DNA of 64,000 nucleotides, from NCBI GenBank assembly GCA_017443345.1, contig JAFSNR010000097.1, positions 1 through 64,000 on the forward strand. Reading direction: 5' to 3'. The translations under genes and the position numbers were made by a program. Positions 43,448 to 53,142 of the stretch are shown here, piece by piece. The stretch's first letter is position 1; the number at the start of each line of letters is the position of its first letter. The stretch is from Prevotella sp. (GTDB lineage: Bacteria > Bacteroidota > Bacteroidia > Bacteroidales > Bacteroidaceae). Under the pieces are notes generated by a model. It saw nothing but the letters and a program-made list of their open reading frames with translations. It was not told the origin of the DNA and did not search any database.

Positions 43448-44860
43448 TTACTTGATAAACTTATGGCTGACGAGCATGTTCCTCGGGTCGAGTGCTTCGT
43501 CGAGCTTCTCCTGCGTCATCAGACCCTTCTCGAGCACAATGTCGTAGACACTGCGGTTGGTCTCAAGAGCCTCCTTGGCAACCTTTGTTGAGGTCTTGTA
43601 GCCGATGTAAGGATTCAGGGCTGTAACAATACCAATAGAGTTCTTTACCATCTCGAGACAGCGCTCCTTGTTGACTGTAATGCCCAGTACGCACTCCTCT
43701 GTGAGAGTCTCGATAGCGTTCTTCAGCCAGATGAGGCTTTCGAAGAGCGACTCGGTGATAACAGGCTCCATCACGTTGAGCTGCAGCTGACCAGCCTCAG
43801 CAGCGAATGATACGGTTGTATCGTTACCAATCACCTTGAAGCAAACCTGGTTCACTACTTCAGGAATAACGGGGTTCACCTTACCTGGCATGATGGAAGA
43901 TCCAGGAGCCTTAGGCGGCAGGTTAATCTCATTGAGACCGCAACGAGGACCAGAAGCCATCAGACGGAAGTCGTTACAGATCTTAGAGAGTTTCACAGCC
44001 AGACGCTTCAAGGCTGAAGAGTAGCTGACGTAAGCACCTGTATCAGGTGTAGCTTCTACGAGGTCGGTAGCTGACACGAATGCCTCGCCTGTAAGCTTAG
44101 CCAGATTGGCAGCGCAAAGCTTGGCAAAGCCAGGAACAGCGTTCAGACCTGTACCGATAGCAGTACCACCCATATTAATTTCATGGAGCAGCTTCACGTT
44201 GCGCTCGAGGTTCAGGATTTCTTCCTCGAGGTTGTTAGCGTAGGCGTTGAACTCCTGTCCTGAAGTCATAGGAACGGCATCCTGTAGCTGAGTACGACCC
44301 ATCTTGATGACATCCTTGAACTCGTCACCCTTATAACGGAGGGCGCTGATAAGGCCTGTGAGGGCTGCAATCAGGCTCTTGTTCATACGGATAAGGGCCA
44401 GACGGATGGTGGTAGGATATACGTCGTTGGTAGACTGACCGCAGTTACAGTGGTCGTTAGGATAGCAGTACTGGTAGTCACCCTTCTCATGACCCATGAT
44501 CTCGAGGGCACGATTGGCAATCACCTCGTTGGCATTCATGTTGACAGAAGTACCTGCACCACCCTGCATCATGTCGATGGGGAAGTTGTCATGGAACTTA
44601 CCGTCGATGAGCTCGCGACAAGCCTGGGCAATAGCGCCTGAAATCTCATCATTGATTACACCGAGGGTGTGGTTGGTCTCCACAGCAGCCAGCTTTACGT
44701 AAGCGATGGCAATGATGAAGTCGGGATACATCGACATCGTCTTGCGTGAGATGTGATAGTTGTTGATACCACGCTGTGTCTGTACGCCGTAGAGGGCGTC
44801 TGCTGGAACTTTGAGTTCGCCTAAGAGGTCGGACTCTACTCTGAATTTTTCGTTTGCCAT
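43448..44860 (-). CDS. aspA: Aspartate ammonia-lyase
   Basis: 470 residues. It deaminates L-aspartate to fumarate. The fumarase/aspartase signature GSSIMPGKVNPVIPEVV is near residue 315, with the N-terminal LGELKVPADALYGVQTQRG and TQLQDAVPMTSGQEF. Last gene of the dcuB-ansB-porin-aspA leftward cluster: asparagine is hydrolysed by AnsB, aspartate is turned to fumarate here, and fumarate can be reduced by the membrane complex whose gene begins the window while DcuB exchanges C4 acids. Confidence 0.95.
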   Translation of the reverse strand: MANEKFRVESDLLGELKVPADALYGVQTQRGINNYHISRKTMSMYPDFIIAIAYVKLAAVETNHTLGVINDEISGAIAQACRELIDGKFHDNFPIDMMQGGAGTSVNMNANEVIANRALEIMGHEKGDYQYCYPNDHCNCGQSTNDVYPTTIRLALIRMNKSLIAALTGLISALRYKGDEFKDVIKMGRTQLQDAVPMTSGQEFNAYANNLEEEILNLERNVKLLHEINMGGTAIGTGLNAVPGFAKLCAANLAKLTGEAFVSATDLVEATPDTGAYVSYSSALKRLAVKLSKICNDFRLMASGPRCGLNEINLPPKAPGSSIMPGKVNPVIPEVVNQVCFKVIGNDTTVSFAAEAGQLQLNVMEPVITESLFESLIWLKNAIETLTEECVLGITVNKERCLEMVKNSIGIVTALNPYIGYKTSTKVAKEALETNRSVYDIVLEKGLMTQEKLDEALDPRNMLVSHKFIK

Positions 44861-44912
44861 AATAATTACAAGTTTGTTTCTTTTAATTCTAAATTCTTAA
44901 ATCTTAATTCTC

Positions 44913-46079
44913 TTAGAACATCGGCAGCTGCCAGATGTAACCCAGTGAAATGCGGTTGGTGCTGTAGTTGTCGGCACCATATGCCTTTGCACGGTCTGTG
45001 TAGCTGTAGTGACGGCCCACATAGGTGAGGAAGAAGTGCAGGTTACTGTTATTCAGCGGGTAGAACTCGAGACCTGCGAGATAACCATAGGCTGTGCGAT
45101 ACTTGCCTTTCTCTATGACACCGTTGGCCTTGGAGAGTCCTTCGTTCTCAAGCATTCCCTTGACGAAGACATTCCATTTAGGCGAGAAACGATACTGGGC
45201 CTTCAATACAAACGAGAGATACTCGGCGTCGTTTAGATGACCACCCTGTGGATTGTTGCCTACAATACCTGAGACGATGCCTTCACGATCGATACCTTCA
45301 CGCATGTACATGACGTCGAAGAAAGCATTGAACTTGTCGAGATTCAGCTCGTTACCCAAGGCAATGTAGTGGCTCTGATGGCTCTTGGCCTGACTCATGA
45401 TAGAGTAACTCCAGCGGGTATTGAACACACCACCGAAACTACCATTCCAGTTCACGGTGTAAAGCAGGGGCACCTTCGACTGCTCATAGCCCTGGCCATA
45501 CATATCCTCCATGCTGGCACTACGGCTGTCGAGCACCTGCAACTGCAGCTGATGATTGGGATGAAGCTGGAACTGGAAGTTGGCACCAGTGAGGAAGTTA
45601 CTCATATAATCCACCATGTCGGAGTATTCGTAGATCTCAATGGGGTTGAGGTCGAACTCAATACCACCATAGGCTGCACATTGCTTACCGAGGAACATAG
45701 AGAATACATCGCTGGTCCTTACACCGATACCTGCCACGTCGATAGACGATGAGGGCATATTGTCGATACCGTCAGGAGCAGGTGAGTTGTTACGGTTCAA
45801 ACGCTGACGCCAGCGGAATGAGAAGGTCTTGTTGAAGTTTCCCTTTGCCTCAATACGGATCTGGCGCATGTTGAATTTGGCATTCTGGAATTCACCGTTG
45901 CCCTGATTTACATCGAAACTGTTGTTGAGGTTCAATAAGAAGTGGAAATTATCCTGTTTCTTCTCTATCTTGGTGATCTTCTCGAACAATGACTCCTCAC
46001 CAGCAGAAGCGTCCTTATCCTGCTGTGCCATGATGGTTGTTGGCACGAAAAGCAGAGCAAATAATAAAATCTTCTTCAT
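44913..46079 (-). CDS. Outer-membrane porin (phosphate-selective porin O/P-like)
   Basis: 388 residues with a signal peptide (MKKILLFALLFVPTTIMAQ), a short coiled coil (ESLFEKITKIEKKQD), then a 16-stranded-type barrel: FNMRQIRIEAKGNFNKTFSFRWRQRLNR, GGIEFDLNPIEIYEY, KFNAFFDVMYMREG, ending in aromatic ISLGYIWQLPMF. The coiled-coil start plus barrel is the OprP/OprO layout. Between ansB and aspA, it is likely the outer-membrane entry for asparagine, aspartate or C4-dicarboxylates; this is inferred from position only. Confidence 0.85.
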   Translation of the reverse strand: MKKILLFALLFVPTTIMAQQDKDASAGEESLFEKITKIEKKQDNFHFLLNLNNSFDVNQGNGEFQNAKFNMRQIRIEAKGNFNKTFSFRWRQRLNRNNSPAPDGIDNMPSSSIDVAGIGVRTSDVFSMFLGKQCAAYGGIEFDLNPIEIYEYSDMVDYMSNFLTGANFQFQLHPNHQLQLQVLDSRSASMEDMYGQGYEQSKVPLLYTVNWNGSFGGVFNTRWSYSIMSQAKSHQSHYIALGNELNLDKFNAFFDVMYMREGIDREGIVSGIVGNNPQGGHLNDAEYLSFVLKAQYRFSPKWNVFVKGMLENEGLSKANGVIEKGKYRTAYGYLAGLEFYPLNNSNLHFFLTYVGRHYSYTDRAKAYGADNYSTNRISLGYIWQLPMF

Positions 46080-46115
46080 ATACTTTTCATTTTACACCTT
46101 TCATTTTTCACTTCT

Positions 46116-47165
46116 TTAGTACTTCTTGAAGTATTCCTGAATCTGCTTCCAATCCTTTGTCTTGGTCAGAGCCAGCATCAAGAGAACACGAGACTTCTGT
46201 GGGTTCAGTGCCAGAGAGGCCACAAACTCGTACTTATCATCGTCTACCTCGCCATTCAGACAGGTAGGACCTGTCGGGCAACGGCTTGAACGAACCACGA
46301 TGATACCCTTCTCACGAGCCTTTACAGCCACGTCGAAAACATCGGTATAAAAATTACCGTCGCCTACACCAGCCAATACAACACCGTCGAACTTAGCGTC
46401 AATAAATGCTTGGAAGGGCAGCGGAGAACAGTTGGCATAGCCATAGACGATACCTACCTGTGGGAGTTTCTCCAAACCTGTCACATCGAACTCACTCTTT
46501 GTGGTATGGAGGTTATCAATGCTGCGGTTGTAGATGGCCTCACCATTGTAAACATAACCAACCTTGCCGTAGTTAGCAGCCTGGAAGGTAGCTACATCGG
46601 TAGTGTGCATTTTGATGATGTCCTTGGCGTCGAGCAGCATATTATTCATGCAACACATCACGCCACGTCCCTTTGAGGCAGGACTTGCAGCAGCAGCTAC
46701 ACCAGCATAGAGGTTACCTGGACCATCAGCACTGATGGCTGTAGAAGAACGCATAGAACCAACCAGGATGACGGGTTTGTCGCTCTTCACCGTGAGGTTG
46801 AGGAAGTAGGCGGTCTCTTCCATTGTGTCAGTTCCGTGAGTGATGACTACACCGTCGTAGCCTTCCTCGTTGAGCAGTTGATTGATGCGCTGGGCAAGCT
46901 TCAGCCATACTTGGTCGTTCATGTCCTGAGAACCAATGTTCACGAGCTGCTCACCAGAGATGTCAGCGAGATAGAGCATCTGAGGAACGGCATCAATCAG
47001 TGTCTGCACACCCACCTGTCCTGCTGTATAAGCTGAAGATGTAGATGAAGAGCTAACACCAGCGATGGTACCACCAGTAGCGATGATACGGATTTTAGGT
47101 TTAGCTACGATGTTAACTGAAACCAACAATGCCAAAAGCATTAAGACATTACGCATAGTTTTCAT
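46116..47165 (-). CDS. ansB: Periplasmic L-asparaginase (type II)
   Basis: 349 residues with a signal peptide (MKTMRNVLMLLALLVSVNIVA). Both threonine motifs are present: RIIATGGTIAGVS near residue 28 and GVVITHGTDTMEETAYFL near residue 105, with the catalytic Thr, Asp and Lys set. Asparagine is hydrolysed to aspartate in the periplasm, and DcuB can then take up aspartate in exchange for succinate. Second gene of the cluster after dcuB. Confidence 0.94.
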   Translation of the reverse strand: MKTMRNVLMLLALLVSVNIVAKPKIRIIATGGTIAGVSSSSTSSAYTAGQVGVQTLIDAVPQMLYLADISGEQLVNIGSQDMNDQVWLKLAQRINQLLNEEGYDGVVITHGTDTMEETAYFLNLTVKSDKPVILVGSMRSSTAISADGPGNLYAGVAAAASPASKGRGVMCCMNNMLLDAKDIIKMHTTDVATFQAANYGKVGYVYNGEAIYNRSIDNLHTTKSEFDVTGLEKLPQVGIVYGYANCSPLPFQAFIDAKFDGVVLAGVGDGNFYTDVFDVAVKAREKGIIVVRSSRCPTGPTCLNGEVDDDKYEFVASLALNPQKSRVLLMLALTKTKDWKQIQEYFKKY

Positions 47166-47202
47166 AATTGTTTGAGTTTTAATTGTGAGTAATAGTTGTT
47201 AA

Positions 47203-48549
47203 TTAATAAAGAAATGTAATTATCAAGTAGCCAATGCCAATGCTGACAAAGGTTGTGATAAATCCAGAGAGTTGGAACGAGTGATTAAGCACATACTTGC
47301 CGATGCGCGTTGTTCCAGTAGTGTCAAAGTTAATAGCTGCTACCTCCGTCGGATAGTTAGGGATGAAGAAGTAACCATTGACGGCAGGGAACATAGCCAC
47401 GAGAGCCAGTGGCGAGATACCTAGTCCGATACCCAATGGGAAGAGGGTACGCACGGTAGCTGCCTGCGAGAAGAGCATGATACTCATGATAAACAGGGCT
47501 ACACTGAAGAGGAAGGGATACTGCGTCACGATTTCAGCGATATGGCTCTTGAAGAACTCAATGTTGCCATTAAAGAACGTGTCGCCCATCCATGCGATAC
47601 CGAAGATACTGATCATGGCATTCATACCAGCACTGAAGATATTACCACTGACGGCATCCTTCACGTTAGCCTTACCAACCAGCAGGATGAGGGCTGCCAT
47701 CGACATCATAAGGATCTCAATCGTCTCAGGCATGGAGAGCTGACGCACGGCTCCATCGATCTCGAATGTAGGACGTAGGGCAGGCACACTACCAAAGACC
47801 ACCACGAGAACAACGCCTAACAGGAAGGCTAATACGGCACGCTTCGCATGTGGAGCAGGCTTTGAAGTCATCTGTTCCATAGCCATAGCTTCAGCTTTAG
47901 GATCAAGCAAACCCTCGCGGACTCGACGCTGATACTCAGGATCGTCCTCCAACTCCTTGCCCACGCGATTCTGAACAAATGCAGCCACAAGAATGGCAAT
48001 CAGTGAGGCAGGGATACAGACGAGCAGGATATCCTTCAGCTCGATGCCTTGACCACCTAAGAGGTCGGTACTGATAACAGCAGCAGTAGCAGCCGACATC
48101 GGCGAACCCGTGATACCCAATGAAGCAGCAATCGTAGCCACTGTCATCGGGCGCTCTGGACGAATCTTCGAGTTCTTGGCGATCTCAGAGATAATCGGCA
48201 GTAGCGAGTAAGAAGTATGGGCCGTACCAGCAACGAGGCAGAAAAGCCAAGTGGTCAGCGGACCATAATAAGTAATGTGAGTGGGGTGCTTACGCAGGAA
48301 CTTTGCTGCCAAGCCTACCAGGTAGTCCAAGCCACCAGCAGCCTGCAGCGCAGCCGTTGCAGTAATCACTGACGCAATGATCAGCATCACATCGATGGGC
48401 ACCTTGCCTGGATGCATGCCGAAGATGAACACGAGAATGAAGACACCTACCATACCGTAGATACCAAGTCCGATGCCTCCAACTCTGGCACCAATAAAAA
48501 TCAGGGCCAATACAATAAATAGTTGGAAAAGAACCAAGAATGTTACCAT
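47203..48549 (-). CDS. dcuB: Anaerobic C4-dicarboxylate transporter
   Basis: 448 residues from ATG 48549; an upstream in-frame TTG at 48600 lies in the -7 promoter and is not used. About 10-12 membrane helices. GTAHTSYSLLPIISEIA, ASLGITGSPMSAATAAVIST and LGISPLALVAMFPAVNGYFFIPNYPTEVAAI are DcuA/DcuB signatures. It exchanges fumarate, malate or aspartate for succinate. First gene of the cluster, with TATCTTTG at 48598-48605 (complement). Confidence 0.94.
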   Translation of the reverse strand: MVTFLVLFQLFIVLALIFIGARVGGIGLGIYGMVGVFILVFIFGMHPGKVPIDVMLIIASVITATAALQAAGGLDYLVGLAAKFLRKHPTHITYYGPLTTWLFCLVAGTAHTSYSLLPIISEIAKNSKIRPERPMTVATIAASLGITGSPMSAATAAVISTDLLGGQGIELKDILLVCIPASLIAILVAAFVQNRVGKELEDDPEYQRRVREGLLDPKAEAMAMEQMTSKPAPHAKRAVLAFLLGVVLVVVFGSVPALRPTFEIDGAVRQLSMPETIEILMMSMAALILLVGKANVKDAVSGNIFSAGMNAMISIFGIAWMGDTFFNGNIEFFKSHIAEIVTQYPFLFSVALFIMSIMLFSQAATVRTLFPLGIGLGISPLALVAMFPAVNGYFFIPNYPTEVAAINFDTTGTTRIGKYVLNHSFQLSGFITTFVSIGIGYLIITFLY

Positions 48550-48597
48550 AGATTGTTCGTTTATAATAAGTTTTAATTTCGAGTTATCTTCCGGCTG

Positions 48598-48605
48598 CAA
48601 AGATA
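48598..48605 (-). promoter_or_regulatory. -7 element for the dcuB cluster
   Basis: Leftward TATCTTTG, about 49 bases before the dcuB start. A clear -33 TTTG at the usual distance is not seen, so the promoter may need an activator; the AraC-type regulator gene ends 54 bases to the right. Confidence 0.55.
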
Positions 48606-48658
48606 GGAAGTATTTCTCAAACTATATTTATAAAAAACAATCCAATTTTTGTAAAATT

Positions 48659-49552
48659 CTAACCTTTGCTTTTTTTGCTCTTTCTGTAAGCTAGTGGACT
48701 GACGCCTGATTTCGCGCGGAAGAAGTTGGTGAGCGCACTCTGATCAGAGAAATTCAGGTCGTCAGCAATCTCGCTGATAGTCTTGTCTGTCGTCTTCAAC
48801 TGAATACAAATCTCATTATAGAGAAAGTTCATCAGATAGCTCAACACGGTGTTACCCGTCAACTCCTTAATGGTACGTGAGAGATAGGTGGTTGATATGT
48901 TCAGACGGTCAGCATAGAATTGTACCTGTCTTTCGCGCTTGAAGTTCTTGGAGGCTAAATGGAGGAAAATCTTCAGGATATTATCCTTGTGTTTCAGGTC
49001 GTGGGTATTGACGTCATTTCCAGAAATCAATTCAGCCAATAGGAATAGGCAGATGTTCAGCTGATATTTAATCATCTCGTTTTTATAGAGATGGGGGTTG
49101 ACGATGGTTTTTTGTATGTTGTACATTATCTGATAAAACGAGGCAGCCTGTACCTCGCCTAGGTGAATCACGGGTATGGAACTGAAAACCTCTATCGGGT
49201 TCTGACCCTGGAAGTGCTCGTTTTGAGCAATCATACTGTCGAAGTAGTTCTTTTCCACAAGCAGGTGAATGGACGACACCTCGTCTGAACAGGCTTCAAT
49301 GGCAATGTTGTCGTATGGCTGTTTCACGAATAAGTCATGCATTTCCAAGTGTATTTGGTGGTTGTTAATCTGATAGTCCTCCCAGCCATCCACAATCAGG
49401 TTAATGGAGTAGAAGCTGCCGATACCAGGATGAATCACTTGACGTAGGAAGTCACGATCAGCTGTAAAGCATACCAGAGCCGAGCCGTATAGATGTTCAA
49501 GATGGTTCTGCTCTGTGAACTCTTCTAAATTATATAAATAGGTACGCGACAT
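48659..49552 (-). CDS. AraC-family transcriptional regulator
   Basis: 297 residues. The last about 100 form the two helix-turn-helix units: QVQFYADRLNISTTYLSRTIKELTGNTVLSYLMNFLYNEICIQL and TISEIADDLNFSDQSALTNFFRAKSGVSPLAYRKS. The N-terminal about 190 residues are a cupin-like sensing domain (IHPGIGSFYSINLIVDGWEDYQI). It sits between the cobalamin genes, 3 bases after cbiB, and the dcuB cluster it might control. The effector is unknown. Confidence 0.9.
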   Translation of the reverse strand: MSRTYLYNLEEFTEQNHLEHLYGSALVCFTADRDFLRQVIHPGIGSFYSINLIVDGWEDYQINNHQIHLEMHDLFVKQPYDNIAIEACSDEVSSIHLLVEKNYFDSMIAQNEHFQGQNPIEVFSSIPVIHLGEVQAASFYQIMYNIQKTIVNPHLYKNEMIKYQLNICLFLLAELISGNDVNTHDLKHKDNILKIFLHLASKNFKRERQVQFYADRLNISTTYLSRTIKELTGNTVLSYLMNFLYNEICIQLKTTDKTISEIADDLNFSDQSALTNFFRAKSGVSPLAYRKSKKSKG

Positions 49553-49555
49553 AAG

Positions 49556-50521
49556 TTAGTAATAATAGGTAAAGATGGAAATGATAGCGACGATAGCGAC
49601 CATGATGATTTCAGCAGTCCGATTGATGCAGACGGCCTTTTTCATATCGGCCGTAGAGAGCTCCCGTGGGTTGGAGCCGATATAGGGCTTGTCGAAGAGC
49701 TCACCAAAATAATAGTGAGGCCCTCCGAAACGACAATCGAGAATGGCTGCCAAGGCAGATTCTGGATAGCCACTGTTAGGAGATGCATGGTTGCGTCCGT
49801 ATTTACGGACAAATCCCAAGAGTTTCAGACGACCGGAAGACAAAACCATGAGCAGAGCCGTTAAGCGGGCAGGGATATAGTTGGCTACATCGTCGATACG
49901 GGCAGCCACACAGCCGAATTCGAGATAACGTTCCGTATGGTAGCCGATCATCGAGTCGAGCGTGTTCACCATCTTATAGGCCAGCATGCCAGGCGTACCA
50001 AGTAGCAAAAGCCAGAAAAGGGGAGCGATAACACCATCACTGAGATTCTCAGCGAGAGTTTCAAGGGCTGCTGTGCGCACTTCCTGGGCTGAGAGTTGGG
50101 AGGTATCGCGCCCAACGATACGGGCAACCTGTTGGCGACCTTCTTCCAAGGAACGGTCGAGGGCAAAGAACACCTGACGAACCTCACGGATAAGCGTAGT
50201 GCCTGCCAGACAGAAGAAAATGGCGAGAATATCGAAGAGATACATCAGCAACGGAATCTGATGGATGGTAGTACCATCGTAGAAGATCAGGGCAAAGATG
50301 CCCAGTAGGGTTCTGATGAGCCAGGCCAGGTCGAAAACCAATAGGATGAGACCTATGGCTAAAAGCGCTCCTTTAAGACGGCGGTGGGGGTTGCGATTAA
50401 GACGATGCTCGCCTGCAGCGATGAGACGACCGAACCAGACCACAGGGTGAGGTAGGCGTGCAGGGTCGCCAAAGATGAGGTCGAGCACCCAGCCTATGAG
50501 GAGTGTTACTGCACTGACCAT
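49556..50521 (-). CDS. cbiB: Adenosylcobinamide-phosphate synthase
   Basis: 321 residues, membrane protein. It attaches aminopropanol (phosphate) to adenosylcobyric acid. LIGWVLDLIFGDPARLPHPVVWFGRLI is the family opening (DxxxGDPxxxPHPV), followed by AALETLAENLSDGVIAPLFW, MVNTLDSMIGY and HASPNSGYPESALAAIL. Overlaps cobS by 16 bases. CobU, CobT and CobC are not encoded in the window. Confidence 0.95.
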   Translation of the reverse strand: MVSAVTLLIGWVLDLIFGDPARLPHPVVWFGRLIAAGEHRLNRNPHRRLKGALLAIGLILLVFDLAWLIRTLLGIFALIFYDGTTIHQIPLLMYLFDILAIFFCLAGTTLIREVRQVFFALDRSLEEGRQQVARIVGRDTSQLSAQEVRTAALETLAENLSDGVIAPLFWLLLLGTPGMLAYKMVNTLDSMIGYHTERYLEFGCVAARIDDVANYIPARLTALLMVLSSGRLKLLGFVRKYGRNHASPNSGYPESALAAILDCRFGGPHYYFGELFDKPYIGSNPRELSTADMKKAVCINRTAEIIMVAIVAIISIFTYYY

Positions 50522-51297
50522 ACGGCAACGAGCGTGAGATAGAAAGTGAGTTCAACGAGCAGACAGACTGCCCCACAGCAATCGCCGGTATAGCCATGGA
50601 GTTTGCGCCAAATGAGCAGGTAGAGGGCATACATCGTGAGGGCAGGGATAAAGACGAGTGTCTCCCAGGAAGCACCTGTGAGCCAGATGAAAAGTGCCAG
50701 GGGCAACAACCCTTGAAAAGCAAGACTGACCCCACGGAGAGCCGTAATCTTACGATAGACGACTTTGGCCTTAGCCTCTTCTTCGCGACGGGCATAAGGC
50801 ATCATGATGATGAGTTGGCTGGTGACCATCTTTGCATAAGGGTCTGCAGCGAAGACGGCAAGGGCAGCCATCCAGGGCGTCAGTGCACTGAGACAACAGA
50901 AAAGCAGCAACATATAGAGACCGAGTCCCAAGACACCGTAAGTGCCGATATGGGAATCTTTCATGATGTCGAGGATTCGCTGACGGTCAGAGCCTCCACC
51001 TCCGAAACCATCAAAGAAGTCAGCCAGTCCGTCTTCGTGGAGGGCACCTGTGAGCAGCAGTCTGGCCACAATGGCTACACAGACAGTAACAGTCCAAGGC
51101 ATCACCATACTGCCAAACCACAATACAGCAGCCATCATTCCACCAGTCAGCCATCCAACTAAGGGCCAGTGTTCAACGACTGTGGAGTAACACTCCTTAG
51201 GTGGCTGATGGAGGCGCCAGAAGGGCAGACGGGTAAAGAAGATCAGAGCTGCCCAAATGCGGTCGTACCAGTGGGTTTGGTCTATGTTGATTTCCAT
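50506..51297 (-). CDS. cobS: Adenosylcobinamide-GDP ribazoletransferase (cobalamin synthase)
   Basis: 263 residues, 5-6 membrane helices. It joins adenosylcobinamide-GDP and alpha-ribazole. AALIFFTRLPFW, LLLTGALHEDGLADFFDGFGGGGSDRQRILDIMKDSHIGTYGVLGL (the metal-binding acidic HEDGLADxxDG region) and GDCCGAVCLLVELTFYL are diagnostic. Overlaps cbiB and follows cobD by 9 bases. Confidence 0.95.
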   Translation of the reverse strand: MEINIDQTHWYDRIWAALIFFTRLPFWRLHQPPKECYSTVVEHWPLVGWLTGGMMAAVLWFGSMVMPWTVTVCVAIVARLLLTGALHEDGLADFFDGFGGGGSDRQRILDIMKDSHIGTYGVLGLGLYMLLLFCCLSALTPWMAALAVFAADPYAKMVTSQLIIMMPYARREEEAKAKVVYRKITALRGVSLAFQGLLPLALFIWLTGASWETLVFIPALTMYALYLLIWRKLHGYTGDCCGAVCLLVELTFYLTLVAVWSVQ

Positions 51298-51306
51298 CTC
51301 AGAAGT

Positions 51307-52338
51307 TTAAGCTTGTTCTTTTTTCCACGCCAGGTATTCTTTGAGGGCTTCAACCAGCGCGTCGTTCTCCTCAGTGGTCTGTGAGGTGATGCGGAAGCAG
51401 TGGTTGTCGAGTCCACGGAAGTTCGAGGCATCGCGGATCAGAATGCCGTAGTTTTCGATGAGCCATTTCTTCAACTCTTGCGTGTTGCCAGTATCGATGT
51501 TGACGAGCATGAAGTTGGTATCAGTCTTCATGACCATCAGTCCCTCGATAGCCGAGAGTGTCTCGTGCAGCCGTTGGGCTTCTGCGAGGTAGGCGTTGAG
51601 GTCGGTAATCATCTTCGGATCACGTTTAATCAGGAATTTACCAGCCTCAATGGCCATAGCGTTAATAGTCCAGGGCTGACGGATATGTTTCAGACGGTCG
51701 ATGATGATGGGCGAAGCCACGATGTAGCCAAGACGCAGACCAGGGATGCAGTACTTCTTCGAGAGTGAGAAGAGCAGCATGAGGTTGAAGCAGTCGGCCA
51801 TCTCCTTGGGCTGGAGCATCGGACAGAGGGTGTAATCGGCATACGACTGATCGACGACATAGAGGTAACGGGGATTTTTACGGACGATATGATTGACAAG
51901 ACTCTTTACGAGCACGTTACCTGTAGGATTGTTGGGGTTACAAAGCCAGTAGATGCGGTCGTCTGGCAGCACCTCGAGTTCATCGGCAGTGTCGTAGGAG
52001 ATGAGATGTCCGAAGGCCTTGCAGGCATCTTCGTATTCTGTGAACGTGGGTTGGGGGATAATCGATGCCCAGCCCTTATACAGTTGCGCAATGAGGTAGA
52101 TGGCCTCATTGGCACCGCTGGTTACCATCACCGTGTTCTCTGGCACCTCAAGCTTTTCTGCCAACATGCTCTCCAGTGAATGGGCATCAGGCTCAGGGTA
52201 GTGACTGACGACCTCAAAGTGGTCCATCAGATACTCCTTGAGCTCTGTGTAGTCAGCCCGACTGTAGACGTTCGAGCTGAAGTTCATCTTGATCTTGTCG
52301 CCGTAGCGGAAGATATCGTCTCCATGTCCGTATATCAT
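51307..52338 (-). CDS. cobD: Threonine-phosphate decarboxylase (PLP enzyme)
   Basis: 343 residues, fold type I. MIYGHGDDIFRYGDKIKMNFSSNVY is the family start; IYWLCNPNNPTGN, VVDQSYADY and the Schiff-base Lys in LLFSLSKKYCIPGLRLGYIV are visible. It makes (R)-1-amino-2-propanol phosphate, the linker of the cobalamin lower ligand, for CbiB, which lies two genes downstream. The related histidinol-phosphate aminotransferase is the main alternative, but the cob neighbours make the decarboxylase likely. Confidence 0.88.
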   Translation of the reverse strand: MIYGHGDDIFRYGDKIKMNFSSNVYSRADYTELKEYLMDHFEVVSHYPEPDAHSLESMLAEKLEVPENTVMVTSGANEAIYLIAQLYKGWASIIPQPTFTEYEDACKAFGHLISYDTADELEVLPDDRIYWLCNPNNPTGNVLVKSLVNHIVRKNPRYLYVVDQSYADYTLCPMLQPKEMADCFNLMLLFSLSKKYCIPGLRLGYIVASPIIIDRLKHIRQPWTINAMAIEAGKFLIKRDPKMITDLNAYLAEAQRLHETLSAIEGLMVMKTDTNFMLVNIDTGNTQELKKWLIENYGILIRDASNFRGLDNHCFRITSQTTEENDALVEALKEYLAWKKEQA

Positions 52339-52359
52339 AGTTTTCGTCGATTGTTGTCG

Positions 52360-53142
52360 TTAGTTGTCTTTTCTGACTCTGATAGCCAGGGTCTCTGGAT
52401 CGAAGGTGGTGCCTTCGCGCTCGATAAACCTGGCGAGAGCCCCCTCACGAGCCAGCTGCTGGGGAGAGCCTATCGTGACACCATCCTCACGGGTCATCAG
52501 CCAGACGGTATCAGCCAGTTGCAGCGCCAGCTCCACATCGTGGGTAGAGAGGAAGACGGTCTTATTCGCCTCTGAACAGATGCGCCTGAGCAGTTGCAGA
52601 ACCTCCACCTTACTGGGGTAGTCGAGGAAGGCTGTGGGTTCATCGAGATAGATGACGGGCGTCTGCTGAGCCAGGGCTTTGGCAATCATCACCTTCTGGC
52701 GCTCACCGTCGCTCAGTGTCTGGATGGGTCGACGGCTTAAGTTCTCGATGCCTACCTGGCGGATAGACTCGTCTACAATCTGCAGGTCTTCTTTCGAGTA
52801 GTTACCCCAGAAGTCGGTATAGGGCGAGCGTCCCAGACTGACAAGTTCGCGCACCGTCATGTTCCTGATGTCGGGTTTCTCTGTGAGCACCACGCCGATC
52901 AGTCTGCTCAGCTCCTTATCTGTGTAGTCCGAGAGGTCGCGCCCCTGGATAAGCACCTCGCCTCCGATTTTGGATTGAAAGGCCGAGAGGGTACGCAGGA
53001 GGGTGGATTTGCCCACACCGTTGGCGCCTAACAGACAGGTGAGTTCACCACTGCGGATGGCACCGCTGATGTCCTCTGCCACTACCCTCACACCGCGTTT
53101 GGAGGGATAGCCGATGCTGAGCTGTCTGAGTTGTATCGTCAT
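52360..53142 (-). CDS. ABC transporter ATPase, iron-siderophore/B12 type (BtuD/FecE-like)
   Basis: 260 residues. Walker A GANGVGKST near residues 39-47, signature TLSDGERQKVMIAKAL (LSDGE in place of LSGGQ), Walker B PVIYLDEPTAFLD and H-loop STHDVE are intact. The class couples with FecCD-type permeases and a binding protein; neither is encoded nearby. With cobD, cobS and cbiB downstream, corrinoid import is the likely role. It overlaps the upstream GT2 gene by 4 bases. Confidence 0.88.
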   Translation of the reverse strand: MTIQLRQLSIGYPSKRGVRVVAEDISGAIRSGELTCLLGANGVGKSTLLRTLSAFQSKIGGEVLIQGRDLSDYTDKELSRLIGVVLTEKPDIRNMTVRELVSLGRSPYTDFWGNYSKEDLQIVDESIRQVGIENLSRRPIQTLSDGERQKVMIAKALAQQTPVIYLDEPTAFLDYPSKVEVLQLLRRICSEANKTVFLSTHDVELALQLADTVWLMTREDGVTIGSPQQLAREGALARFIEREGTTFDPETLAIRVRKDN

